25,514 nucleotides of DNA from Saccoglossus kowalevskii (GCF_000003605.2 NW_003119118.1:1-25514), one strand, 5' to 3'. Counted from the first letter of the stretch, positions 10,480 to 22,661 are shown. The notes: generated by a model not told the origin, from the sequence alone. Numbers and translations are program-made.

Positions 10480-11311
10480 CGATAACATCTTTACAACCAC
10501 TGTGTCAGATAGCATGTCTCTATGACACTACCAATACCATTTTTACAACCACTGTGTCAGGTAGCATGTCTATATGACACTACCAATAACATCTTCACAA
10601 CCACTGTGTCAGATAGCATGTCTCTATGACCCTACCAATAACATCTTTACAACCACTGTGTCAGGTAGCATGTCTCTATGACACTACCAATATCATCTTC
10701 ACAACCACTGTGTGAGGTAGCATGTCTATATGACACTATCAATAACATCTTCACAACCACTGTGTCAGGTAGCATGTCTATATGACACTATCAATAACAT
10801 CTTCACAACCACTGTGTCAGGTAGCATGTCTATATGACACTACCAATAACATCTTCACAACCACTGTGTCAGGTAGCATGTCTCTATGACAGTACCAATA
10901 ACATCTTCACAACCAATGTGTCAGGTAGCATGTCTCTATGACACTACCAATAACATTTTTACAACCACTGTGTCAGATAGCATGTCTATATGACACTATC
11001 AATAACATCTTCACAACCACTGTGTCAGGTAGCATGTCTATATGACACTACCATTAACATCTTCACAACCACTGTGTCAGATAGCATGTCTCTATGACAC
11101 TACCAATAACATCTTCACAACAACTGTGTCAGATAGTATGTCTCTATGACACTACCAATAACATCTTCACAACAACTGTGTCAGATAGTATGTCTCTATG
11201 ACACTACCAATAACATCTTCACAACAACTGTGTTAGATAGCATGTCTCTATGACACTACCAATAACATCTTCACAACAACTGTGTCATGTAGCGTGTCTT
11301 TATGACACTAC

Positions 11312-11415
11312 CAATAATATTTTCACAACAACCTGGTCAGATAGCATGTCTCTATGACAATACCAATAACATTTTTATAACAACGGTGTCAGATATTATG
11401 TCTATATAACACTTC
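11312..11415 (+). repeat. B cassette 4, altered
   Basis: The CCCGG marker reads CCTGG here, a C to T change at its CpG neighbour, and the monomer starts CAATAATATTTTC. The second monomer is the 52-bp CATTTTTATAAC form. It runs directly into the A hybrid. Confidence 0.82.
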
Positions 11416-11615
11416 CGATAACATCTTTACAACCACTGTGTCAGATATTATGTCTATATAACACTTCCGATAACATCTTCACAACCACTGTGTCAGTCTT
11501 TATGGCACTACCAATAACATCTTCACAACAACAGTGTCAGATAGCATGTCTCTATGGCACTACCAATAACATCATCGCAACCACTGTGTCAGGTAGCATG
11601 TCTCTATGACTCTAC
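11416..11615 (+). repeat. B/A hybrid cassette
   Basis: The first monomer starts like the one that follows B (CGATAACATCTTTACAACC) but switches at CAGATA into the A monomer (TTATGTCTATATAAC, TTCCGAT). It is then followed by the A series: the 44-bp monomer (with GTCTTTATGGC), AACAACAGTG, CATCATCGC. Two TTCCGAT ends are therefore only 52 bp apart (11414 and 11466), which is unique here. It looks like an unequal exchange inside a shared CTGTGTCAGATA stretch. Confidence 0.85.
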
Positions 11616-11920
11616 CAATAACATCTTCACAACCACTGTGTCAGGTAGCATGTCTCTATTACACTACCAATAACATCTTTACAACTGTGTCAGATAGCAT
11701 GTCTTTATGACACTATCAATAACATCTTCACAACCACTGTGTCAGGTAGCATGTCTATATGACATTATCAATAACATCTTCACAACCACTGTGTCAGGTA
11801 GCATGTCTATATGACACTACCAATAACATCTTCACAACCACTGTGTCAGGTAGCATGTCTCTATGACAGTACCAATAACATCTTCACAACCACTGTGTCA
11901 GGTAGCATGTCTCTATGACA

Positions 11921-12240
11921 CTACCAAATAACATCTTCACAACCACTGTGTCAGGTAGCATGTCTCTATGACAGTACCAAAAACATATTCACAACCAATG
12001 AGTCAGGTAGCATGTGTATAGGACAATACCATTAACATATCACAGCAATTGTGTCAGATAGCAAGTCTTTAAGACATACCAATAACATATTCACAACAAC
12101 TGTGTCAGATAGTATGTCTCTATGACAATACCAATAATATCTTCACAAACACTGTATCAGATAGCATGTCTGTAAGACACTACCAATAACGTCTTTATAA
12201 CAACTGTGTCAGATATTATGTCTATATAACACTTCAGATA
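11921..12240 (+). repeat. Abnormally divergent patch
   Basis: About 20 private differences in roughly 320 bp, many of them changes to A: CCAAATAAC, CCAAAAACATATTC, ATGAGTCAG, GTGTATAGGAC, CATATCACAGCAATTG, GCAAGTC, TTAAGACATACC, AAACACTGTATC, GTCTGTAAGAC and CTTCAGATAAC. Two single-base losses and one gain fit the marker spacing (768 = 15x52-8-3+1-2). It is a recognisable type II module with one GATAGTATG monomer missing. Either a real degenerate island or poorly corrected sequence. Confidence 0.8.
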
Positions 12241-12383
12241 ACATCTTCACAACCACTGTGTCAGTCTCTATGGCACTACCAATAACATCTTCACAACAAC
12301 AGTGTCAGATAGCATGTCTCTATGGCACTACCAATAACATCATCGCAACCACTGTGTCAGGTAGCATGTCTCTATGACTCTAC
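12184..12383 (+). repeat. A cassette 8
   Basis: Its marker reads CTTCAGATAAC, losing the CpG of TTCCGAT. The fourth monomer ends GACTCTACT. The start lies inside the divergent patch, while the rest is normal. Confidence 0.85.
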
Positions 12384-12590
12384 TAATAACATCTTCACAA
12401 CCACTGTGTCAGGTAGCATGTTTCTATGACACTACAATAACATCTTCACAACAACTGTGTCAGATAGCATGTCTCTATGACACTACCAATAACATCTTCA
12501 CAACAACTGTGTCAGATAGCATGTCTCTATGACAGTACTAATAACATATTTACAACCACTGTGTCAGATAGCATGTCTCTATGACAGTAC

Positions 12591-12846
12591 CAATAACATA
12601 TTTACAACCACTGCGTCAGGTAGCATGTCAATATGACACTATCAATAACATCTTCACAACCACTGTGTCATCTAGCATATCTCTATGACACTACCAATAA
12701 CATCTTTACAACTGTGTCAGATAGTATGTCTCTATGACACTACCAATAACATCTTCACAACAACTGTGTCAGATAGCATGTGTCTATGGCACTACAATAA
12801 CATCTTCCCAACAACTGTGTCAGATAGCATGTCTCTATGACACTAC
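12591..12846 (+). repeat. C module
   Basis: Five monomers, 52+52+49+51+52 bp: CATATTTACAACCACTGCG with GTCAATATGAC; GCATATCTC (preceded here by GTCATCTAG); the 49-bp form with GATAGTATG; a GTGTCTATGGC monomer ending in the 51-bp CACTACAATAAC junction; and CATCTTCCCAAC. The modules at 15998, 17960, 20285 and 22662 have the same order and length. Confidence 0.82.
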
Positions 12847-13574
12847 CAATAACATCTTCACAACAACTGTGTCAGGTAGCATGTCTTTATGACACTACCA
12901 ATAACATATTTACAACCACTGTGTCAGGTAGCATGTCTCTATGACACTACCCATAACATCTTTACAACCACTGTGTCAGAGAGCATGTCTCTATGACACT
13001 ACCAATAACATCTTTACAACCTCTGTGTCAGATAGCATGTCTCTATGACAGTACTAATAACATCTTTACAACCACTGTGTCAGATAGCATGTCTCTATGA
13101 CACTACCAATAACATTTTCACAAGCACTGCGTTAGATAGCATGTCTCTATGACACTACCAATAACATCTTCACAACAACTGTGTCAGATAGTATGTCTCT
13201 ATGACACTACCAATAACATCTTCACAACAACTGTGTCAGATAGTATGTCTCTATGACACTACCATTAACATCTTCACAACCACTGTGTCAGATAGCATGT
13301 CTCTATGACACTACCAATAACATCTTCACAACAACTGTGTTAGATAGCATGTCTCTATGACACTACCAATAGCATCTTCACAACAACTGTGTCAGATAGT
13401 ATGTCTCTATGACACTACCAATAACATCTTCACAATAACTGTGTCAGATAGTATGTCTCTATGACACTACCAATAACATCTTCACAACAACTTTGTTAGA
13501 TAGCATGTCTCTATGACACTACCAATAACATCTTCACAACAACTGTGTCATGTAGCGTGTCTTTATGACACTAC

Positions 13575-13782
13575 CAATAACATTTTCACAACAACCCGGT
13601 CAGATAGCATGTCTCTATGACAATACCAATAACATTTTTATAACAACGGTGTCAGATATTATGTCTATATAACACTTCCGATAACATCTTTACAACCACT
13701 GTGTCAGATAGCATGTCTCTATGACACTACCAATAACATTTTTATAACAACGGTGTCAGATATTATGTCTATATAACACTTC
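13575..13782 (+). repeat. B cassette 5, doubled
   Basis: CCCGG monomer ending GACAATACC, then two CATTTTTATAACAACGGTG monomers whose TTCCGAT ends are 104 bp apart. 884 bp later comes A cassette 9. Confidence 0.85.
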
Positions 13783-14198
13783 CGATAACATCTTTACAAC
13801 CACTGTGTCAGATAGCATGTCTCTATGACACTACCAATACCATTTTTACAACCACTGTGTCAGGTAGCATGTCTATATGACACTACCAATAACATCTTCA
13901 CAACCACTGTGTCAGATAGCATGTCTCTATGACCCTACCAATAACATCTTTACAACCACTGTGTCAGGAAGCATGTCTCTATGACACTACCAATAACATC
14001 TTCACAACCACTGTGTGAGGTAGCATGTCTATATGACACTATCAATAACATCTTCACAACCACTGTGTCAGGTAGCATGTCTATATGACACTATCAATAA
14101 CATCTTCACAACCACTGTGTCAGGTAGCATGTCTATATAACACTACCAATAACATCTTCACAACCACTGTGTCAGGTAGCATGTCTCTATGACAGTAC

Positions 14199-14614
14199 CA
14201 ATAACATCTTCACAACCAATGTGTCAGGTAGCATGTCTCTATGACACTACCAATAACATTTTTACAACCACTGTGTCAGATAGCATGTCTATATGACACT
14301 ATCAATAACATCTTCACAACCACTGTGTCAGGTAGCATGTCTATATGACACTACCAATAACATCTTCACAACCACTGTGTCAGGTAGCATGTCTCTATGA
14401 CAGTACCAATAACATCTTCACAACTACTGTGTCAGGTAGCATGTCTCTACGACACTACCATTAACATCTTCACAGCAACTGTGTCTGATAGCATGTCTCT
14501 ATGATACTACCAATAACATCGTTACAACAACTGTGTCAGGTAGCATGTCTCTATGGCACTACCAATAACACCTTCACAACCACTGTGTCAGGTAGCATGT
14601 CTCTATGACACTAC
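14199..14614 (+). repeat. Type I module before A9
   Basis: Subtype AATGTGTCAGG, with a private CACAACTACTG before the CTACGAC monomer. All eight markers are in order. Confidence 0.8.
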
Positions 14615-14814
14615 CAATAACGTCTTTATAACAACTGTGTCAGATATTATGTCTATATAACACTTCCGATAACATCTTCACAACCACTGTGTCAGTCTCT
14701 ATGGCACTACCAATAACATCTTCACAACAACAGTGTCAGATAGCATGTCTCTATGGCACTACCAATAACATCATCGCAACCACTGTGTCAGGTAGCATGT
14801 CTCTATGACTCTAC
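14615..14814 (+). repeat. A cassette 9
   Basis: Standard composition, followed by the 49-bp monomer at 14867. Confidence 0.88.
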
Positions 14815-15434
14815 CAATAACATCTTCACAACCACTGTGTCAGGTAGCATGTCTCTATGACACTACCAATAACATCTTTACAACTGTGTCAGATAGCATG
14901 TCTTTATGACACTATCAATAACATCTTCACAACCACTGTGTCAGGTAGCATGTCTCTATGACACTACCAATAACATTTTTACAACCACTGTGTCAGGTAG
15001 CATGTCTCTATGACAGTACCAATAACATCTTCACAACCACTGTGTCAGGTAGCATGTCTCTATGACACTACCAATAACATTTTTACAACCACTGTGTCAG
15101 ATAGCATGTCTATATGACACTATCAATAACATCTTCACAACCACTGTGTCAAGTAGCATGTCTATATGACACTACCAATAACATCTTCACAACCACTGTG
15201 TCAGGTAGCATGTCTCTATGACAGTACCAATAACATCTTCACAACCACTGTGTCAGGTAGCATGTCTCTATGACACTACAATAACATCTTCACAACAACT
15301 GTGTCAGATAGCATGTCTTTATGACACTACCAATAACATCTTCACTACAACTGTGTCAGATAGCATGTCTCTATGGCACTACCAATAACATTTTCACAAC
15401 AACTGTGTCAGATAGCATGTCTCTATGACACTAC

Positions 15435-15634
15435 CAATAACGTCTTTATAACAACTGTGTCAGATATTATGTCTATATAACACTTCCGATAACATCTTCA
15501 CAACCACTGTGTCAGTCTCTATGGCACTACCAATAACATCTTCACAACAACAGTGTCAGATAGCATGTCTCTATGGCACTACCAATAACATCATCGCAAC
15601 AACTGTGTTAGATAGCATGTCTCTATGACACTAC
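15435..15634 (+). repeat. A cassette 10, chimeric fourth monomer
   Basis: Preceded by neither type I nor type II but by a CTATGGC/CATTTTCACAAC pair. The fourth monomer reads CATCATCGCAACAACTG with GTTAGATAG, a jump into the CACAACAACTG/GTTAG family, and is followed by the CATTTTTAC and TATATGAC monomers usually found inside type I. Confidence 0.85.
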
Positions 15635-15997
15635 CAATAACATTTTTACAACCACTGTGTCAGATAGCATGTCTATATGACACTATCAATAACATCTTCA
15701 CAACCACTGTGTCAGGTAGCATGTCTATATGACACTACCAATAACATCTTCACAACCACTGTGTCAGGTAGCATGTCTCTATGACTCTACCAATAACATC
15801 TTCACAACCACTGTGTCAGGTAGCATGTCTCTATGACACTACAATAACATCTTCACAACAACTGTGTCAGATAGCATGTCTCTATGACACTACCAATAAC
15901 ATCTTCACAACAACTGTGTCAGATAGCATGTCTCTATGACAGTACTAATAACATATTTACAACCACTGTGTCAGATAGCATGTCTCTATGACAGTAC

Positions 15998-16253
15998 CAA
16001 TAACATATTTACAACCACTGCGTCAGGTAGCATGTCAATATGACACTATCAATAACATCTTCACAACCACTGTGTCAGGTAGCACATCTCTATGACACTA
16101 CCAATAACATCTTTACAACTGTGTCAGATAGTATGTCTCGATGACACTACCAATAACATCTTCACAACAAATGTGTCAGATAGCATGTGTCTATGGCCCT
16201 ACAATAACATCTTCCCAACAACTGTGTCAGATAGCATGTCTCTATGACACTAC
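15998..16253 (+). repeat. C module
   Basis: Same five monomers as at 12591, with small private changes: GCACATCTC in the second monomer, GTCTCGATGAC in the third, and CACAACAAATG plus GGCCCTAC in the fourth. Confidence 0.82.
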
Positions 16254-16824
16254 CAATAACATCTTCACAACAACTGTGTCAGGTAGCATGTCTTTTTGAC
16301 ACTACCAATAACATCTTCACAACAAGTGTGTCAGATAGCATGTCTCTATGACACTACAATAACATCTTCACAACAACTGTGCCAGATAGCATGTCTCTAT
16401 GGCACTACCAATAACATCTTCACAACCACTGTGTCAGGTAGCATGTCTCTATGGCACTACCAATAACATTTTCACAACCACTGTGTCAGATAGCATGTCT
16501 CTATGACACTACCAATAACATCTTCACAACCACTGTGTCAGATAGAATGTCTCTATGATACTACCAATAACATCTTCACAACCACTGTGTTAGATAGCAT
16601 GTCTCTATGACACTACCAATAGCATCTTCACAACAACTGTGTCAGATAGTATGTCTCTATGACACTACCAATAACATCTTCACAACAACTGTGTCAGATA
16701 GTATGTCTCTATGACACTACCAATAACATCTTCACAACAACTGTGTTAGATAGCATGTCTCTATGACACTACCAATAACATCTTCACAACAACTGTGTCA
16801 TGTAGCGTGTCTTTATGACACTAC

Positions 16825-16927
16825 CAATAACATTTTCACAACAACCCGGTCAGATAGCATGTCTCTATGACACTACCAATAACATTTTATAACAACGGTG
16901 TCAGATATTATGTCTATATAACACTTC
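16825..16927 (+). repeat. B cassette 6
   Basis: CCCGG monomer plus the 51-bp CATTTTATAACAACGGTG monomer. A cassette 11 lies 884 bp later, but the segment between contains a repeated CATTTTTAC/TTTATGAC/GACCCTACC trio and a type II module, so it equals the 884-bp type I segments in length only. Confidence 0.85.
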
Positions 16928-17551
16928 CGATAACATCTTTACAACCACTGTGTCAGATAGCATGTCTCTATGACACTACCAATAACATTTTTACAACCAC
17001 TGTGTCAGGTAGCATGTCTTTATGACACTACCAATAACATCTTCACAACCACTGTGTCAGATAGCATGTCTCTATGACCCTACCAATAACATTTTTACAA
17101 CCACTGTGTCAGGTAGCATGTCTTTATGACACTACCAATAACATCTTCACAACCACTGTGTCAGATAGCATGTCTCTATGACCCTACCAATAACATCATC
17201 ACAACCACTGTGTCAGGTAGCATGTCTATATGACACTATCAATAACATCTTCACAACCACTGTGTCAGGTAGCATGTCTATATGACACTATCAATAACAT
17301 CTTCACAACCACTGTGTCAGGTAGCATGTCTATATGACACTACCAATAACATCTTCACAACCACTGTGTCAGGTAGCATGTCTCTATGACAGTACCAATA
17401 ACATCTTCACAACCACTGTGTCATGTAGCATGTCTCTATGACACTACCAATAACATCTTCACAACCACTGTGTCAGGTAGCATGTCTCTATGACAGTACC
17501 AATAACATCTTCACAACCACTGTGTCAGGTTGCATGTCTCTACGACACTAC

Positions 17552-17759
17552 CATTAACATCTTCACAGCAACTGTGTCAGATAGCATGTCTTTATGACAC
17601 TACCAATAACATCTTCACAACAACTGTGTCAGATAGTATGTCTCTATGACACTACCAGTAACATCTTCACAACAACTGTGTCAGATAGTATGTCTCTATG
17701 ACACTACCAATAATATCTTCACAACCACTGTGTCAGATAGCATGTCTCTATGACACTAC
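17552..17759 (+). repeat. Type II module before A11
   Basis: CCATTAAC, TTTATGAC, two GATAGTATG monomers (the second one starting after CCAGTAAC) and CAATAATATC. Preceded by GTCAGGTTGCATG. Confidence 0.8.
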
Positions 17760-17959
17760 CAATAACGTCTTTATAACAAGTGTGTCAGATATTATGTCTA
17801 TATAACACTTCCGATAACATCTTCACAACCACTGTGTCAGTCTCTATGGCACTACCAATAACATCTTCACAACAACAGTGTCAGATAGCATGTCTCTATG
17901 GCACTACCAATAACATCATCGCAACCACTGTGTCAGATAGCATGTCTCTATGACAGTAC
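17760..17959 (+). repeat. A cassette 11, joined to a C module
   Basis: Has AACAAGTGTG in the first monomer and GATAG...GACAGTAC in the fourth, both as in cassette 4, 12,857 bp upstream. Confidence 0.88.
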
Positions 17960-18215
17960 CAATAACATATTTACAACCACTGCGTCAGGTAGCATGTCAA
18001 TATGACACTATCAATAACATCTTCACAACCACTGTGTCAGGTAGCATATCTCTATGACACTACCAATAACATCTTTACAACTGTGTCAGATAGTATGTCT
18101 CTATGACACTACCAATAACATCTTCACAACAACTGTGTCAGATAGCATGTGTCTATGGCACTACAATAACATCTTCCCAACAACTGTGTCAGATAGCATG
18201 TCTCTATGACACTAC
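17960..18215 (+). repeat. C module
   Basis: Full five-monomer module directly abutting A cassette 11. Confidence 0.82.
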
Positions 18216-18579
18216 CAATAACATCTTCACAACAACTGTGTCAGGTAGCATGTCTTTATGACACTACCAATAACATCTTCACAACAACTGTGTCAGATAG
18301 TATGTCTCTATGACACTACCAATAACATCTTCACAACAACTGTGTTAGATAGCATGTCTCTATGACATTACCAATAACATCTTCACAACAACTGTGTCAT
18401 GTAGCGTGTCTCTATGACACTACCAATAACATCTTCACAACAACTGTGTCAGATAGTATGTCTCTATGACACTACCAATAACATCTTCACAACAACTGTG
18501 TTAGATAGCATGTCTCTATGACATTACCAATAACATCTTCACAACAACTGTGTCATGTAGCGTGTCTTTATGACACTAC
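18216..18579 (+). repeat. Duplicated GTTAG / GACATTACC / GTCATGTAGCG trio
   Basis: The string GATAGTATG, GTTAGATAG, GACATTACC, GTCATGTAGCGTGTC appears at about 18,300-18,410 and again at about 18,455-18,570, 156 bp (three monomers) apart, just before B cassette 7. The first copy has GTGTCTCTATG and the second GTGTCTTTATG. Confidence 0.75.
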
Positions 18580-18786
18580 CAATAACATTTTCACAACAAC
18601 CCGGTCAGATAGCATGTCTCTATGACACTACCAATAACATTTTATAACAACGGTGTCAGATATTATGTCTATATAACACTTCCGATAACATCTTTACAAC
18701 CACTGTGTCAGATAGCATGTCTCTATGACACTACCAATAACATTTTTATAACAACGGTGTCAGATATTATGTCTATATAACACTTC
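18580..18786 (+). repeat. B cassette 7, doubled
   Basis: The first AACGGTG monomer is the 51-bp form and the second the 52-bp form; their TTCCGAT ends are 104 bp apart. Confidence 0.85.
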
Positions 18787-19480
18787 CGATAACATCTTTA
18801 CAACCACTGTGTCAGATAGCATGTCTCTATGACAATACCAATACCATTTTTACAACCACTGTGTCAGGTAGCATGTCTTTATGACACAACCAATAACATC
18901 TTCACAACGACTGTGTCAGATAGCATGTCTCTATGACCCTACCAATAACATCATCACAACCACTGTGTCAGGTAGCATGTCTCTATGACACTACCAATAA
19001 CATCTTCACAACCACTGTGTGAGGTAGCATGTCTATATGACACTATCAATAACATCTTCACAACCACTGTGTCAGGTAGCATGTCTATATGACACTATCA
19101 ATAACATCTTCACAACCACTGTGTCAGGTAGCATGTCTATATGACACTACCAATAACATCTTCACAACCACTGTGTCAGGTAGCATGTCTCTATGACAGT
19201 ACCAATAACATCTTTACAACCACTGTGTCAGATAGCATGTCTCTATGACAATACCAATACCATTTTTACAACCACTGTGTCAGGTAGCATGTCTTTATGA
19301 CACAACCAATAACATCTTCACAACGACTGTGTCAGATAGCATGTCTCTATGACCCTACCAATAACATCATCTCTTCACTGTGTCAGGTAGCATGTCTATA
19401 TGACACTATCAATAACATCTTCACAACCACTGTGTCAGGTAGCATGTCTATATGACACTACCAATAACATCTTCACAACC
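18787..19480 (+). repeat. 416-bp (eight-monomer) tandem duplication with a scar
   Basis: Private variants GACAATACCAATACC, GACACAACC (18882 and 19298) and ACAACGACTG recur 416 bp apart. Copy 1 spans 18787-19202; copy 2 starts at 19203. Copy 2 is cut short at CATCATCTCTTCACTG (19366-19390), a unique join one base shorter than the parent monomer, after which three monomers present in copy 1 are missing. The distance between the flanking B and A markers (1143) equals 22x52-1, in agreement. Confidence 0.85.
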
Positions 19481-19669
19481 ACTGTGTCAGGTAGCATGTC
19501 TCTATGACAGTACCAATAACATCTTCACAACCACTGTGTCAGGTAGCATGTCTCTATGACACTACCAATAACATATTCACAACCACTGTGTCAGGTAGCA
19601 TGTCTCTATGACAGTACCAATAACATCTTCACAACCACTGTGTCAGGTAGCATGTCTCTACGACACTAC

Positions 19670-19877
19670 CATTAACATCTTCACAGCAACTGTGTCAGAT
19701 AGCATGTCTTTATGACACTACCAATAACATCTTCACAACAACTGTGTCAGATAGTATGTCTCTATGACACTACCAATAACATCTTCACAACAACTGTGTC
19801 AGATAGTATGTCTCTATGACACTACCAATAATATCTTCACAACCACTGTGTCAGATAGCATGTCTCTATGACACTAC
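19670..19877 (+). repeat. Type II module before A12
   Basis: Same order as at 4695 with TTTATGAC in the first monomer and CACAACCACTG in the last. Confidence 0.8.
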
Positions 19878-20077
19878 CAATAACGTCTTTATAACAACTG
19901 TGTCAGATATTATGTCTATATAACACTTCCGATAACATCTTCACAACCACTGTGTCAGTCTCTATGGCACTACCAATAACATCTTCACAACAACAGTGTC
20001 AGATAGCATGTCTCTATGGCACTACCAATAACATCATCGCAATGACTGTGTCAGGTAGCATGTCTCTATGACTCTAC
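19878..20077 (+). repeat. A cassette 12
   Basis: Fourth monomer reads CATCGCAATGACTG, a private change; otherwise standard. Confidence 0.88.
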
Positions 20078-20284
20078 CAATAACATCTTCACAACCACTG
20101 TGTCAGGTAGCATGTCTCTATGACACTACAATAACATCTTCACAACAACTGTGTCAGATAGCATGTCTCTATGACACTACCAATAACATCTTCACAACAA
20201 CTGTGTCAGATAGCATGTCTCTATGACAGTACTAATAACATATTTACAACCACTGTGTCAGATAGCATGTCTCTATGACAGTAC

Positions 20285-20540
20285 CAATAACATATTTACA
20301 ACCACTGCGTCAGGTAGCATGTCAATATGACACTATCAATAACATCTTCACAACCACTGTGTCAGGTAGCATATCTCTATGACACTACCAATAACATCTT
20401 TACAACTGTGTCAGTTAGTATGTCTCTATGACACTACCAATAACATCTTCACAACAACTGTGTCAGATAGCATGTGTCTATGGCACTACAATAACATCTT
20501 CCCAACAACTGTGTCAGATAGCATGTCTCTATGACACTAC
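20285..20540 (+). repeat. C module
   Basis: Full five-monomer module; the 49-bp monomer has GTCAGTTAGTATG instead of GTCAGATAG. Confidence 0.82.
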
Positions 20541-20644
20541 CAATAACATCTTCACAACAACTGTGTCAGGTAGCATGTCTTTATGACACTACCAATAACA
20601 TCTTTACAACAACTGTGTCAGATAGCATGTCTCTATGACAGTAC

Positions 20645-20904
20645 TAATAACATATTTACAACCACTGTGTCAGGTAGCATGTCTCTATGACACTACCCAT
20701 AACATCTTTACAACCACTGTGTCAGATAGCATGTCTCTATGACACTACCAATAACATCTTTACAACCACTGTGTCAGATAGCATGTCTCTATGACAGTAC
20801 TAATAACATATTTACAACCACTGTGTCAGGTAGCATGTCTCTATGACACTACCCATGACATCTTTACAACCACTGTGTCAGATAGCATGTCTCTATGACA
20901 CTAC
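20645..20904 (+). repeat. 156-bp tandem duplication, second occurrence
   Basis: Same trio as at 6653, starting at 20645 and 20801. The second copy has CCCATGACATC. It is again followed by CATTTTCACAAGCACTGCG, as at 6.9 kb, so the duplicated trio was itself copied to both places. Confidence 0.8.
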
Positions 20905-21216
20905 CAATAACATTTTCACAAGCACTGCGTTAGATAGCATGTCTCTATGACACTACCAATAACATCTTCACAACAACTGTGTTAGATAGCATGTCTCTAT
21001 GACACTACCAATAACATCTTCACAACAACTGTGTCAGATAGTATGTCTCTATGACACTACCAATAACATCTTCACAACAACTGTGTCAGATAGTATGTCT
21101 CTATTACACTACCAATAACATCTTCACAACAACTGTGTTAGATAGCATGTCTCTATGACACTACCAATAACATCTTCACAACAACTGTGTCATGTAGCGT
21201 GTCTTTATGACACTAC

Positions 21217-21424
21217 CATAACATTTTCACAACAACCCGGTCAGATAGCATGTCTCTATGACACTACCAATAAACATTTTTATAACAACGGTGTCAGATA
21301 TTATATCTATATAACACTTCCGATAACATCTTTAAAACCACTGTGTCAGATAGCATGTCTCTATGACACTACCAATAACATTTTTATAACAACGGTGTCA
21401 GATATTATGTCTATATAACACTTC
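21217..21424 (+). repeat. B cassette 8, doubled, with two compensating indels
   Basis: The CCCGG monomer has lost one A (CTACCATAAC), and the next has gained one (CCAATAAACATTTTTATAAC) and reads TTATATCTATATAAC. Two TTCCGAT ends lie 104 bp apart. The -1/+1 pair keeps a forward frame open across this cassette for 87 codons, but this is only translated satellite and not a gene. Confidence 0.85.
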
Positions 21425-21840
21425 CGATAACATCTTTACAACCACTGTGTCAGATAGCATGTCTCTATGACACTACCAATACCATTTTTACAACCACTGT
21501 GTCAGGTAGCATGTCTATATGACACTACCAATAACATCTTCACAACCACTGTGTCAGATAGCATGTCTCTATGACCCTACCAATAACATCTTTACAACCA
21601 CTGTGTCAGGTAGCATGTCTCTATGACACTACCAATAACATCTTCACAACCACTGTGTGAGGTAGCATGTCTATATGACACTATCAATAACATCTTCTCA
21701 ACCACTGTGTCAGGTAGCATGTCTATATGACACTATCAATAACATCTTCACAACCACTGTGTCAGGTAGCATGTCTATATGACACTACCAATAACATCTT
21801 CACAACCACTGTGTCAGGTAGCATGTCTCTATGACAGTAC

Positions 21841-22256
21841 CAATAACATCTTCACAACCAATGTGGCAGGTAGCATGTCTCTATGACACTACCAATAACA
21901 TTTTTACAACCACTGTGTCAGATAGCATGTCTATATGACACTATCAATAACATCTTCACAACCACTGTGTCAGGTAGCATGTCTATATGACACTACCAAT
22001 AACATCTTCACAACCACTGTGTCAGGTAGCATGTCTCTATGACAGTACCAATAACATCTTCACAACCACTGTGTCAGGTAGCATGTCTCTACGACACTAC
22101 CATTAACATCTTCACAGCAACTGTGTCTGATAGCATGTCTCTATGATACTACCAATAACATCGTTACAACAACTGTGTCAGGTAGCATGTCTCTATGGCA
22201 CTACCAATAACACCTTCACAACCACTGTGTCAGGTTGCATGTCTCTATGACACTTC
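21841..22256 (+). repeat. Type I module before A13
   Basis: Subtype AATGTGGCAGG as at 1555. The last monomer carries GTCAGGTTGCATG and the module ends CACTTC. Confidence 0.8.
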
Positions 22257-22456
22257 CAATAATGTCTTTATAACAACTGTGTCAGATATTATGTCTATAT
22301 AACACTTCCGATAACATCTTCACAACCACTGTGTCAGTCTCTATGGCACTACCAATAACATCTTCACAACAACAGTGTCATATAGCATGTCTCTATGGCA
22401 CTACCAATAACATCATCGCAACCACTGTGTCAGGTAGCATGTCTCTATGACTCTAC
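22257..22456 (+). repeat. A cassette 13
   Basis: Begins CAATAATGTC rather than CAATAACGTC, a CpG to TpG change. The third monomer is the GTCATATAG subtype, as in cassettes 1, 2 and 14. Confidence 0.88.
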
Positions 22457-22661
22457 CAATAACATCTTCACAACCACTGTGTCAGGTAGCATGTCTCCAT
22501 GACACTACCAATAACATCTTTACAACTGTGTCAGATAGCATGTCTTTATGACACTATCAATAACATCTTCACAACCACTGTGTCAGGTAGCATGTCTATA
22601 TGACACTATCAATAACATCTTCACAACCACTGTGTCAGGTAGCATGTCTATATGACACTAC

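Noticed and set aside
21155-21418. Forward open frame of 87 codons beginning MTLPITSS
   Set aside because: It is translated satellite: a 1-bp loss at about 21,217 and a 1-bp gain at about 21,270 happen to avoid the stops. The peptide repeats LYDTT and ITS/ACLYD units from the monomer, there is no other gene signal, and homologous B cassettes lack the frame.
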